This document shows positions 1 to 4,395 of a stretch of 9,872 nt of DNA, piece by piece (positions within the stretch are counted from its first letter, which is position 1; each line of letters starts with the position of its first letter). The DNA lies in NCBI GenBank assembly GCA_021152765.1, contig JAGKUT010000017.1:1-9872 (forward strand). The letters run 5' to 3'. The notes beneath the pieces were generated by a model that was not told the DNA's origin, did not search any database, and saw only the letters and a program-made list of their open reading frames with translations. Origin of the DNA: Actinomycetes bacterium (GTDB lineage Bacteria; Bacillota_I; Bacilli_A; RF39; UBA660). The position numbers and the translations under genes were made by a program.

Positions 1-409
1 TTTCTGTATATGGTTTATCTTTTCTTTGCTTTTTATAATTTATCCATTCTTCTATTTTAGATATTAATAAATTATTATTATTTATAAACTTAAAATTATA
101 AATATAAAACTTAAAACTTAAAATACTTGTTTTGTTTTCTTTTGGTTCTGTTTCGGTTTCTTTTTGGTTTTCGTTTGGTTCTGTTTCAGTTTCTTTTTTT
201 GCTCTTCTTTTTGAATTACTTTTTGATAAATTTAATTGATTCTTTAAAGTATTAAAAATAGCTTGATTATGACCTGTTAAATTAGGTTCAATATCTTTAA
301 ACATATAGTCATTAATTGCTACTAATAATGTTGCTTTATCCCTTAAAGGTAAAGTATCTATTAAATTAAAGTAATCAAAATACATAGTAAAACTATTAAC
401 ACTATTCAT
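1..409 (-). CDS. DUF6291-like phage early-region protein (partial, C-terminus beyond window edge)
   Basis: An uninterrupted frame starts at ATG 409-407 and runs off the left edge: 136 codons with no stop. The Shine-Dalgarno AAAGGGG lies just upstream. The N-terminal part (residues 5-60), with a 'xxYFDYFNLIDTLP' start and 'INDYMFKDIEPNLTG' followed by 'IFNTLKNQL', resembles the DUF6291 domain found in phage and integrative-element early regions, often near replication genes. Residues about 68-92 form a hydrophilic linker made of two ETETEP-type repeats. The visible end, 'IEEWINYKKQRK' and onward, resembles a short C-terminal module seen in the same kind of phage proteins. The biochemical role is unknown. 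It reads leftward like the Cro-led genes but is separated from them by the opposed gene at 601-813. No convincing promoter of its own was found. Family assignment is from memory of the domain, without a search. Confidence 0.72.
   Translation of the reverse strand, partial: MNSVNSFTMYFDYFNLIDTLPLRDKATLLVAINDYMFKDIEPNLTGHNQAIFNTLKNQLNLSKSNSKRRAKKETETEPNENQKETETEPKENKTSILSFKFYIYNFKFINNNNLLISKIEEWINYKKQRKDKPYTE
131..200 (-). repeat. 33-bp tandem repeat, two copies, inside the DUF6291-like gene
   Basis: Two imperfect copies with a period of 33 bases (GGTTCTGTTTC begins at 144 and again at 177) encode successive 11-residue units of the form ETETEP-N/K-EN. The repeat keeps the frame and makes an acidic, glutamine- and asparagine-containing linker between the two conserved parts of the protein. 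Confidence 0.8.
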
Positions 410-426
410 ATTTTCCCCTTTCTAAT

Positions 427-455
427 TTGACTATTGTTATTTTTTGTGTTATAAT
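427..455 (+). promoter_or_regulatory. Sigma-A promoter of candidate small RNA 1
   Basis: TTGACT (427-432), a 17-base spacer and a perfect TATAAT (450-455). The predicted start is near 462. No reading frame with a ribosome binding site follows before the terminator at 497-537, so the transcript is probably non-coding. Confidence 0.75.
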
Positions 456-461
456 CTAAGA

Positions 462-537
462 GATTAATTTAATTAATCAATTGCACAAGTTGTAAGTTCG
501 TGTTGCACCACCTAATTAGTACAGCACGAATTTTTTT
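462..537 (+). ncRNA. Candidate small RNA 1 (about 76 nt)
   Basis: A strong promoter is followed about 75 bases later by an intrinsic terminator, with no reading frame between. The predicted RNA has three hairpins. The first is a perfect 8-bp AT palindrome (gattaatt/aattaatc, 464-480). The second is a weak TTGCA/TGTAA hairpin. The third is the terminator stem, with a 16-nt loop that contains CACCACCT. That C-rich loop is complementary to Shine-Dalgarno cores of the AGGTG type, including the one of the next gene (GAGGTG, 589-594). Many Gram-positive regulatory RNAs use C-rich loops this way, but a target is not proven. It lies in the gap between the leftward DUF6291-like gene and the rightward gene at 601. 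I do not recognise a known RNA family. Confidence 0.55.
497..537 (+). terminator. Intrinsic terminator of small RNA 1
   Basis: Arms TTCGTGTTG (497-505) and CAGCACGAA (522-530) pair over 9 positions, one of them G-U, around a 16-nt loop. Seven T residues follow (531-537). There is no T-run on the opposite strand, so it acts rightward. Confidence 0.8.
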
Positions 538-566
538 ATACTCGATTTTCATAAATATCTCCTTTG

Positions 567-575
567 TGATATAAT
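567..575 (+). promoter_or_regulatory. Extended -10 promoter of the 601-813 gene
   Basis: TG-A-TATAAT (567-575) is a consensus extended -10 element. The best -35 is weak (TTCATA with 16-base spacing). The predicted start near 582 gives a leader of about 20 bases carrying GAGGTG. The element lies right after the terminator of small RNA 1, so the gene appears to be an independent rightward unit. Confidence 0.6.
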
Positions 576-600
576 TACCTCAGAAAGTGAGGTGTGTTTT

Positions 601-813
601 ATGCTAAATGTTACATTTTCAAAAGATGAATTATTAAAATTAATTTCTGAAACTGTAAATCAATTAATGGAAGAAAATAGAGACAACTTTAACAAAAATC
701 AACAAGTAATGGCTCCTTTATCTTCACAAATTGCTGTTTTATCTACATTACAGGTTCTAAATAAACTTGGCTTTATAGTTATTAAAGAACCAGAAAATAA
801 TTCTAATAAGTAA
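601..813 (+). CDS. Small protein of unknown function, opposed to the surrounding early genes (70 aa)
   Basis: ATG 601 is chosen over an in-frame GTG at 592, because the GTG is part of the Shine-Dalgarno GAGGTG (589-594) and sits too close to any other ribosome site. The product is soluble and helical, with an acidic heptad-like N-terminal half (residues 7-30, FSKDELLKLISETVNQLMEE) and a hydrophobic stretch at 40-61. There is no membrane segment or signal peptide. It has its own promoter and stops 4 bases before the stop codon of the leftward gene at 818-970. Leftward readthrough from that operon would therefore be antisense to the whole gene. I recognise no family. It is probably a phage accessory or regulatory protein. 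Confidence 0.68.
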   Translation: MLNVTFSKDELLKLISETVNQLMEENRDNFNKNQQVMAPLSSQIAVLSTLQVLNKLGFIVIKEPENNSNK

Positions 814-817
814 CACG

Positions 818-970
818 TTATGGATGAAGTTCTAAGCTTTGTCCTTTTTCGTTTATTTTTGATATAACCCAATTAATGAAGTTTTCTTGCTGTTCTTTTG
901 TCATACTTTCTATTACTTCTAATAAGTCTAATTCACATTTTACATTTCCTGTATTTTCTATATTTTCCAT
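818..970 (-). CDS. Small hypothetical protein (50 aa), last visible gene of the leftward early operon
   Basis: The start ATG 970-968 is preceded by TAGGAGG with 5-base spacing, one of the strongest ribosome sites here, and the site overlaps the stop codon of the preceding gene. The stop is TAA at 820-818. The 50-residue product is acidic, with a helical core ('LDLLEVIESMTKEQQENFINWVISKIN', residues 15-40, split here by function only) and no membrane segment. The pattern 'MTKEQQENFINWV' resembles short helical phage proteins. No function is known to me. Tight spacing (9 bases) to the upstream membrane-protein gene indicates co-transcription and translational coupling. Confidence 0.68.
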   Translation of the reverse strand: MENIENTGNVKCELDLLEVIESMTKEQQENFINWVISKINEKGQSLELHP

Positions 971-979
971 AAATACCTC

Positions 980-1225
980 CTACATATGATCCATACAGTA
1001 ATTTACTGAATAACCTTTGCCTGTACATGTTTGTACAAATTCTTTATTTTGTTTATCTATTAATAAGATACATACGCTTGATATTGTTATAATAAATGTT
1101 GCTATAAAATAAAATAATATTTTTTCTCTTCTTTGTTGTTTCTTCTGTAATTCAATATATCTTCTTACTTTTTCCTTATATTCACGATTTGCTTGTTCGT
1201 GATTTTTTTTAATCATTTCTTGCAT
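980..1225 (-). CDS. Small single-pass membrane protein (81 aa)
   Basis: ATG 1225-1223 is preferred because GAGGGAG lies 8-10 bases upstream; an earlier in-frame TTG at 1252 would overlap the previous gene and lacks such a site. Residues 1-35 are strongly charged and helical (many K, R, E, Q). Residues 36-56 form one transmembrane helix (ILFYFIATFIITISSVCILLI without the last few counted precisely). The short C-terminal tail carries two cysteines (67 and 77) in a C-x3-G-Y-S-x2-Y-C arrangement. The two cysteines and the single anchor suggest a disulfide-bearing tail outside the cell if the N-terminus is inside, as the positive charges predict. It sits 16 bases after the excisionase-like gene. 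The function is unknown; similar small proteins occur in early operons of Gram-positive elements. Confidence 0.72.
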   Translation of the reverse strand: MQEMIKKNHEQANREYKEKVRRYIELQKKQQRREKILFYFIATFIITISSVCILLIDKQNKEFVQTCTGKGYSVNYCMDHM

Positions 1226-1241
1226 ACTTATCTTCTCCCTC

Positions 1242-1445
1242 TTATATTCCAAATTTCTTTTTAAACATTTTTGTTAATGCTACTTTTGTTCTTCCATCTG
1301 GAACAAAGTAACCTTTATTTTTCATTTCAATTCTTAATTCATCAATATATTTTAAAGCTCTAGGATAACTTAATGATGGTATTATTATCATCATATCCAC
1401 TGCTGTAATATATTGTTGATCTAAAATTTCTTTTGTTGTTTTCAT
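1242..1445 (-). CDS. Excisionase-like small DNA-binding protein (67 aa)
   Basis: ATG 1445-1443 follows AAAGGGGAG with 5-base spacing. The protein is short, basic and shaped like the excisionase/MerR-type HTH proteins of Gram-positive phages: 'YITAVDMMIIIP' (a tethered first helix), 'SYPRALKYIDELRIEMKNKGY' (recognition helix and following helix) and 'FVPDGRTKVALTKMF' (wing and C-terminal helix). The family bends DNA to direct the integrase toward excision and often acts as a repressor too. Its place directly after Cro in the early operon fits. The leader carries operator O1 (1482-1496) and a 14-base stretch complementary to small RNA 2 right before the Shine-Dalgarno sequence. A role as a plain transcription regulator rather than Xis is also possible. 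Confidence 0.65.
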   Translation of the reverse strand: MKTTKEILDQQYITAVDMMIIIPSLSYPRALKYIDELRIEMKNKGYFVPDGRTKVALTKMFKKKFGI

Positions 1446-1456
1446 TCAAACTCCCC

Positions 1457-1470
1457 TTTCAATGATTGGC
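1457..1470 (-). promoter_or_regulatory. Predicted small RNA 2 pairing site in the leader of the excisionase-like gene
   Basis: In the leftward mRNA the leader reads GCCAATCATTGAAA and is followed at once by the ribosome site GGGGAG. The same 14 bases occur on the plus strand at 3071-3084, inside the small RNA 2 unit that is transcribed from the minus strand. That RNA is therefore perfectly antisense to this leader. A shared protein-binding site in opposite orientation is the alternative reading. Confidence 0.45.
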
Positions 1471-1481
1471 CTTTTTATTTA

Positions 1482-1496
1482 TTCACGTTTTGTGAA
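1482..1496. promoter_or_regulatory. Operator O1 (repressor/Cro site between cro and the excisionase-like gene)
   Basis: TTCACGTTTTGTGAA is a palindrome with 5-bp arms (TTCAC/GTGAA). It shares its core with O2 and O3 in the divergent control region. It lies just after the cro stop codon and upstream of the excisionase-like gene. No clear promoter overlaps it, so it may act as a roadblock or control a weak internal promoter. Confidence 0.65.
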
Positions 1497-1499
1497 GTT

Positions 1500-1718
1500 T
1501 TATTGTATAAAAAAAGCATTTATACTACATTGTAATATTTGTGATAAATTATAAAGTGTTGTTGCTCTAATAACTCTTGCATCTTTTTCATACGAACTAT
1601 ATGTTTCTCTTGAAACTCCTAGCAATTTAGCAACATCTTCTTGACTTAAATTAGCCCTATTTCTTTCTGCTCTTATATTATTTGCAATTGTTATTCCGTC
1701 TAAATTATGCTGTTTCAC
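1500..1718 (-). CDS. Cro-like XRE-family HTH regulator (72 aa)
   Basis: The gene starts at GTG 1718-1716, with TAGGAGGG upstream. The whole 72-residue product is one XRE helix-turn-helix domain. 'LSQEDVAKLLGVSRETYSSYEK' (about residues 24-45, broken here only by numbering) contains the scaffold and recognition helices, followed by two packing helices ('TTLYNLSQILQCSINAFF'). There is no second domain, as expected of Cro-type lytic regulators that oppose the larger repressor. It is first in the leftward operon, driven by a perfect consensus promoter (1745-1773) whose spacer holds operator O2, so the repressor at 1856-2521 should shut it off during lysogeny. It could also bind O1-O3 itself. An alternative reading as a second repressor cannot be excluded. 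Confidence 0.85.
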   Translation of the reverse strand: MKQHNLDGITIANNIRAERNRANLSQEDVAKLLGVSRETYSSYEKDARVIRATTLYNLSQILQCSINAFFIQ

Positions 1719-1744
1719 TTTCTTATCCCTCCTAACTTAATACC

Positions 1745-1773
1745 ATTATAACTCCACATTTTGTGAATGTCAA
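1745..1773 (-). promoter_or_regulatory. Leftward early promoter (consensus sigma-A)
   Basis: On the minus strand, TTGACA (1773-1768), a 17-base spacer and TATAAT (1750-1745) match the consensus exactly. The spacer holds operator O2, so repressor binding would block RNA polymerase. The leader of about 20 bases ends in the Shine-Dalgarno of the Cro-like gene. Confidence 0.9.
1753..1768. promoter_or_regulatory. Operator O2
   Basis: TCCACATTTTGTGAAT contains the core CACATTTTGTG (1755-1765), identical to that of O3. It sits within the spacer of the leftward early promoter. Its centre is 28 bp from that of O3. Confidence 0.75.
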
Positions 1774-1780
1774 TATCTTT

Positions 1781-1796
1781 TTCACATTTTGTGGAA
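1781..1796. promoter_or_regulatory. Operator O3
   Basis: TTCACATTTTGTGGAA shares the CACATTTTGTG core (1783-1793). It lies between the two divergent promoters, upstream of both -35 elements and 8 bases before that of the rightward one. The position suits autoregulation of the repressor promoter. A half-site (ATGTGAA, 1810-1816) follows within the rightward promoter. Confidence 0.72.
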
Positions 1797-1804
1797 TTTT
1801 TTTC

Positions 1805-1833
1805 TTGAAATGTGAAAACAATAATGATATACT
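1805..1833 (+). promoter_or_regulatory. Repressor (lysogeny maintenance) promoter
   Basis: TTGAAA (1805-1810), a 17-base spacer and TATACT (1828-1833), with TG one base before the -10 as an extended element. The predicted start near 1840 gives a short leader with AAGGGGTGA before ATG 1856. The half-operator ATGTGAA overlaps the -35/spacer edge and could allow negative autoregulation. Confidence 0.8.
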
Positions 1834-1855
1834 TATATACAGAAGGGGTGAGAAA

Positions 1856-2521
1856 ATGAATGACAATAAAATTTTCTTAGCATCTAATTTAAAACATCTT
1901 AGAATATTAAATAAAAAAACTCAAGAAGAAGTTGGGGAAATATGTAATAAAACAAATACGGCTGTTAGTAATTGGGAAAAAGGCATTAGAGAGCCGGACG
2001 CAGTTGATTTATTTACTTTATCTAATTTTTTTAATGTTTCTATAGATGATTTAATGGCTAAGGATCTTAGATTTGACAATGCTGAAATTATAGATATTAC
2101 ATCAGATACTGTTCAAATCCCTGTTTTAGGCACAATTAAAGCTGGTATTGCGATAGAAGCACAAGAAGATGTTATAGAATATGTCGATATACCTAAGGAA
2201 TGGACAAAAGGAAATAAACAGTATTATGGATTACAAATTAGTGGTGATTCTATGTTTCCAAAGTATCAAGAGAAAGATATTGTTATATTCTTACAGACTA
2301 ATGACTATGAAAGTGTTAATAAAAAAGATTGTGCTGTTATGGTTAATGGTTTTGATGCCACATTTAAAAATATTACTATTACAGATGGAGGAATTACATT
2401 AGTTCCTTTAAATATAAATAATAGTGATAATTATCAACCTACTTTTTATAGCAAGGAACAAATTGAGCAATTGCCTGTTAAAATAATTGGTGTTGCTGTA
2501 GAAAAAAGAACAAGATTATAA
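1856..2521 (+). CDS. CI/LexA-type self-cleaving phage repressor (XRE HTH plus S24 peptidase)
   Basis: ATG 1856 is chosen because AAGGGGTGA precedes it and the promoter lies at 1805-1833; a longer upstream frame from 1763 would be translated from untranscribed operator DNA. The product has 221 residues. The N-terminal XRE domain (about 7-65) includes 'TQEEVGEICNKTNTAVSNWEKG'-type helices (residues 22-43, listed loosely). The C-terminal S24 domain (about 88-218) shows the Ala96-Gly97 cleavage pair ('IKAGIAIE'), the nucleophile Ser132 ('SGDSMFPK') and the general base Lys171 ('ATFKN'), 39 residues apart as in LexA relatives. It should keep the element silent by binding O1-O3 and lose activity by RecA-stimulated self-cleavage in the SOS response. 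It is divergent from cro. Confidence 0.94.
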   Translation: MNDNKIFLASNLKHLRILNKKTQEEVGEICNKTNTAVSNWEKGIREPDAVDLFTLSNFFNVSIDDLMAKDLRFDNAEIIDITSDTVQIPVLGTIKAGIAIEAQEDVIEYVDIPKEWTKGNKQYYGLQISGDSMFPKYQEKDIVIFLQTNDYESVNKKDCAVMVNGFDATFKNITITDGGITLVPLNINNSDNYQPTFYSKEQIEQLPVKIIGVAVEKRTRL

Positions 2522-2522
2522 T
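2493..2522 (+). promoter_or_regulatory. Possible promoter at the end of the repressor gene
   Basis: A perfect TATAAT (2517-2522) overlaps the repressor stop codon. It is preceded by a weak TTGCTG (2493-2498) at 18 bases. It could give the small genes at 2580 and 2842 their own transcript. In such AT-rich DNA a -10 alone is weak evidence. Confidence 0.35.
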
Positions 2523-2525
2523 TTA

Positions 2526-2557
2526 ATTAAAAATATGCTAGTACAGGTATTTTTAAT
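2526..2557. repeat. 10-bp AT inverted repeat after the repressor gene
   Basis: ATTAAAAATA (2526-2535) and TATTTTTAAT (2548-2557) are perfect inverted arms around a 12-base loop. The stem has only A-T pairs and no separate T-run, so it would at best be a weak terminator or processing site between the repressor and the small membrane-protein gene. Confidence 0.55.
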
Positions 2558-2579
2558 ATAGAAGAAAGGAGTATTAAAA

Positions 2580-2780
2580 ATGAGCACTAGAATAAGACAT
2601 GTTACTAAAGTAGGTAAAGGAAGTTACGTAACATCTAGTTGGAATATTAAAGATTATGCAATAGCATCATTTATATATTATATAACTATTTTTCCTATAT
2701 ACCTTATTTTAAAATATTGTTTATATGTACCAATTAAATGGGGAATAAATAAAATTATAAATCTTAAAAAGGAAAAATAG
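2580..2780 (+). CDS. Small membrane protein in the lysogeny module (66 aa)
   Basis: ATG 2580 follows AAAGGAG with 8-base spacing. The protein has a basic N-terminal segment rich in Ser, Thr, Gly and Lys (residues 1-22, 'VTKVGKGSYVTSS'), then a long hydrophobic aromatic stretch (about 26-50, 'IASFIYYITIFPIYLILKYCLYV' region) that makes one transmembrane helix, and a basic tail. There is no signal peptidase or lipobox motif. It sits between repressor and integrase, a place where Gram-positive prophages often carry genes expressed in the lysogen, among them superinfection-exclusion membrane proteins. That role is only an inference from position and topology; I know of no sequence match. Confidence 0.7.
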   Translation: MSTRIRHVTKVGKGSYVTSSWNIKDYAIASFIYYITIFPIYLILKYCLYVPIKWGINKIINLKKEK

Positions 2781-2841
2781 GAAAACCAGAGTGAAATTAG
2801 AGTAAAACGTAATGTATTATGAATTCAGGAGGTGAAAATAA

Positions 2842-3015
2842 ATGAATATAAAAATCGATGTTGATCCGTCTGAACTTATTGCTAGAGTTGCTACAATTGT
2901 GTTAAATTATACTAATATGCAACTCTCAAAAGAACAATCTAGTGAATTAACTAAAAAAATACTAAATGATGCTGAAGTACAAGATCTATTAAAAAGTTTA
3001 GTTACTATAAAATAA
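2842..3015 (+). CDS. Small hypothetical protein (57 aa)
   Basis: The gene starts at ATG 2842 behind a perfect AGGAGGTG (2827-2834) with 7-base spacing, the best ribosome site in the element, and ends with TAA at 3013-3015. The product has an N-terminal beta-like stretch (MNIKIDVDPSEL) and then two amphipathic helices (about 10-30 and 31-53), with no membrane segment and no cysteine. It resembles in size and position other unassigned short phage proteins. Its stop codon coincides with the 3' end of the opposed small RNA 2 unit, so the two transcripts would just meet tail to tail. I cannot name a function. The strong ribosome site is the main evidence that it is real. Confidence 0.68.
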   Translation: MNIKIDVDPSELIARVATIVLNYTNMQLSKEQSSELTKKILNDAEVQDLLKSLVTIK

Positions 3016-3044
3016 AAAAACTCCTACCCTGCCAGGTAGAAGTT
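3013..3044 (-). terminator. Intrinsic terminator of small RNA 2
   Basis: On the minus strand, AACTTCTACC (3044-3035) and GGTAGGAGTT (3028-3019) form a 10-position stem with one mismatch around a 6-nt loop. TTTTTTTATT follows. The plus strand has no T-run after the stem, so the orientation is leftward. Confidence 0.8.
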
Positions 3045-3099
3045 AAGTATGCAAAATTTTAATTCATGACGCCAATCATTGAAATTCTTTTTTTGCACG
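3013..3099 (-). ncRNA. Candidate small RNA 2 (about 87 nt), antisense to the excisionase-like gene leader
   Basis: A minus-strand promoter (TTGATT-17-TATAAT, 3133-3105) and an intrinsic terminator bracket about 87 bases without a reading frame. The predicted fold has an outer 8-bp stem (GTGCAAAA with TTTTGCAT). Inside it is a bulged hairpin (AATTTCAATGA with TCATGAATT) with a six-base loop TTGGCG, followed by the terminator hairpin. The loop and the 5' side of the inner hairpin hold the 14 bases complementary to the excisionase-like gene leader at 1457-1470. The loop-exposed UUGGC would be a natural first-contact site. The unit sits between a small gene and the integrase, transcribed against both. 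Rfam lists RNA motifs near phage integrases (for example Lacto-int); I cannot tell whether this is related. Confidence 0.6.
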
Positions 3100-3104
3100 T
3101 TTTA

Positions 3105-3133
3105 ATTATAACAAATTTAAATATTTAAATCAA
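3105..3133 (-). promoter_or_regulatory. Sigma-A promoter of small RNA 2
   Basis: On the minus strand, TTGATT (3133-3128), 17 bases and a perfect TATAAT (3110-3105). The predicted start is near 3099. It occupies the short gap before the integrase gene, so it may interfere with the integrase promoter, for which no strong match was found. Confidence 0.7.
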
Positions 3134-3150
3134 TAAGGGGGAATAAAAAA

Positions 3151-4290
3151 GTGGTAAGACAAGTAGATAAAAGTAAACAGACTAAAGATGGTAGAAAATG
3201 GCAATTTATTACGTACTATAAAAATTGTAATGGAGAAAGAAAACAAAAATTCTCTCAACTCTATTTAACTAAAAAAGATGCTGAAGAAGCGGAAAGACTT
3301 TTTCTAATGAAACGAGATAATCCTTTGCATAAAGAATTTACTTTAGTTTCTAATGACTATTTTGACAATCTTAAAACCAAAAGAAAGGAATCAACTTATT
3401 ATTCATATAAGAAAGACTATGATAATCATATATTTGATTTTTTTAAATCTAAATATATAGATGATATAAATATCAATGATATTAAGAATTGGAAGGACTA
3501 TATAGAAAACAAAAACCTTTCTATTGGTTGTATGAATAAAATTTATAATGTTTTAAAATGTATATTTGATTATGCTATGAAAAATTATGGAATAACTTTA
3601 AATGCAGTTGCAATATGTGGACGATTTGAAAAAACTGATGATCAAGTTATAAAAGATTCTGAAAAAATAAGATATATAACTTATGAACAATTCAAACAAT
3701 TTATATCTGTAGTTGATGATCCAATGTTTAATGTGTTTTTTACTTTCTTATATTTTACAGGTATGAGAAAAGGAGAAGTTCAAGCTCTTACTTGGAATGA
3801 TATTGACTTTGAAAACAATCAAATAATCGTAAATAAAACTCTTTCAATAAAAACTTCTGATTTATATAAAATAACTAATACTAAGAATAGTCAAAACAGA
3901 AAAATTAAAATGAGTACTTCATTGAGAAAAATATTATTTGATTATAAAAAAGAGGTTTCTAAATATACTGATTTTAATGAAGATTGGTTTGTATTTGGTA
4001 ATAGTAGATTTCTTCCTGAAACAACAATTGCTCGTAAAAAGAATATTTATTTTAAAAAAGCCGAGTTAAATCCTATCACTATTCACGAATTTAGACATTC
4101 TCACGTTAGTTTATTGATAAATGAGTATATTAATACTAGCAAGACTAAAAACATGAAAATAGACACTGCAAAATTCTTTTTAATGATGTCAAATAGGATG
4201 GGACATACTGTCGAAGTCATGCAGCGAACTTATATGCATTTATTCCCTACTATTCAAGATGAAATAGTTGATTTATTGGATAATTTATAA
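3151..4290 (+). CDS. int: Tyrosine-family site-specific integrase
   Basis: The gene starts at GTG 3151 behind AAGGGGGA; the next Met is at residue 53, too late. The product has 379 residues. Residues about 10-60 form the arm-binding AP2-like domain ('GRKWQFITYYKNCNGERKQK'), and 62-150 the SAM-like core-binding domain ('FTLVSNDYFDNLK'). Residues 170-379 are the catalytic domain, with Arg206 (TGMRKGE), Lys245, His312 and Arg315 (HEFRHSH), His352 (MGHT) and nucleophile Tyr361 (RTYMHL). All catalytic residues are present, so it should be active. About ten extra residues between the HxxR and GH motifs are typical of some Clostridia phage integrases. It catalyses insertion and, with an excisionase, excision at the adjacent tRNA-Ser 3' end. 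Confidence 0.95.
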   Translation: MVRQVDKSKQTKDGRKWQFITYYKNCNGERKQKFSQLYLTKKDAEEAERLFLMKRDNPLHKEFTLVSNDYFDNLKTKRKESTYYSYKKDYDNHIFDFFKSKYIDDININDIKNWKDYIENKNLSIGCMNKIYNVLKCIFDYAMKNYGITLNAVAICGRFEKTDDQVIKDSEKIRYITYEQFKQFISVVDDPMFNVFFTFLYFTGMRKGEVQALTWNDIDFENNQIIVNKTLSIKTSDLYKITNTKNSQNRKIKMSTSLRKILFDYKKEVSKYTDFNEDWFVFGNSRFLPETTIARKKNIYFKKAELNPITIHEFRHSHVSLLINEYINTSKTKNMKIDTAKFFLMMSNRMGHTVEVMQRTYMHLFPTIQDEIVDLLDNL

Positions 4291-4320
4291 AAAAGTATTA
4301 GATATTTATTAGATGAAAAA

Positions 4321-4346
4321 ATAAAAACCTAGGAATTTCCTAGGTT
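4321..4346 (-). terminator. Intrinsic terminator downstream of tRNA-Ser
   Basis: A perfect 10-bp inverted repeat, AACCTAGGAA (4326-4335) and TTCCTAGGTT (4337-4346), is followed on the minus strand by TTTTTATTTTTT. It ends the tRNA transcript. If the attachment core is within the tRNA, this terminator belongs to the element and replaces the host one. Confidence 0.78.
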
Positions 4347-4356
4347 AATTACTATA

Positions 4357-4395
4357 TGGCGGAGTTGGAGGGATTTGAACCCTCGCGCCAGTTAC
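4357..4395. other. Probable attachment site (att core) in the 3' part of tRNA-Ser
   Basis: The integrase gene ends 66 bases away, and tRNA 3' halves, especially from T-loop to CCA, are the usual targets of such integrases. The exact core cannot be set, because the second copy, expected at the far end of the element, is outside the window. No second copy of the tRNA 3' sequence was seen within the window. Confidence 0.5.

Larger units (their letters stand above)
1..4357. mobile_element. Integrated temperate phage or related integrative element (right end, tRNA-Ser associated)
   Basis: A tyrosine integrase ends about 65 bases from the 3' end of tRNA-Ser. Next to it lie a self-cleaving CI/LexA-type repressor, a divergent Cro-like protein, an excisionase-like protein and a DUF6291-like phage protein. 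This is the standard lysogeny module of Gram-positive temperate phages, with the integrase next to its attachment site. No structural, lysis or conjugation genes are visible, so phage, integrative conjugative element and phage-like island cannot be separated. The left boundary lies outside the window. The right boundary is inferred to fall in the 3' part of the tRNA gene. Codons in the integrase are A-rich, whereas dpaA-dpaB on the same strand prefer T and G endings; this visual difference fits a foreign origin. Confidence 0.82.

Noticed and set aside
144..200. Short direct repeats at the left edge as a CRISPR array or replication iterons
   Set aside because: There are only two copies, with a period of 33 bases, in frame within a coding sequence and encoding an acidic linker.
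592..600. GTG at 592 as the start of the small rightward gene
   Set aside because: It lies inside the GAGGTG ribosome site that fits ATG 601; no other ribosome site precedes it.
1226..1252. TTG start at 1252 for the small membrane protein
   Set aside because: It overlaps the preceding gene and lacks a ribosome site, while ATG 1225 is preceded by GAGGGAG.
1763..1855. N-terminal extension of the repressor starting at 1763
   Set aside because: This stretch contains operators and the repressor promoter; the transcript begins near 1840, and ATG 1856 has a good ribosome site and gives the normal domain start.
2526..2557. Inverted repeat after the repressor as an intrinsic terminator
   Set aside because: The stem has only A-T pairs and no following T-run; kept as a repeat only.
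3019..3060. Hairpin after the 57-residue gene as a rightward terminator
   Set aside because: No T-run follows on the plus strand; the T-run is on the minus-strand side, so it fits the opposed small RNA.
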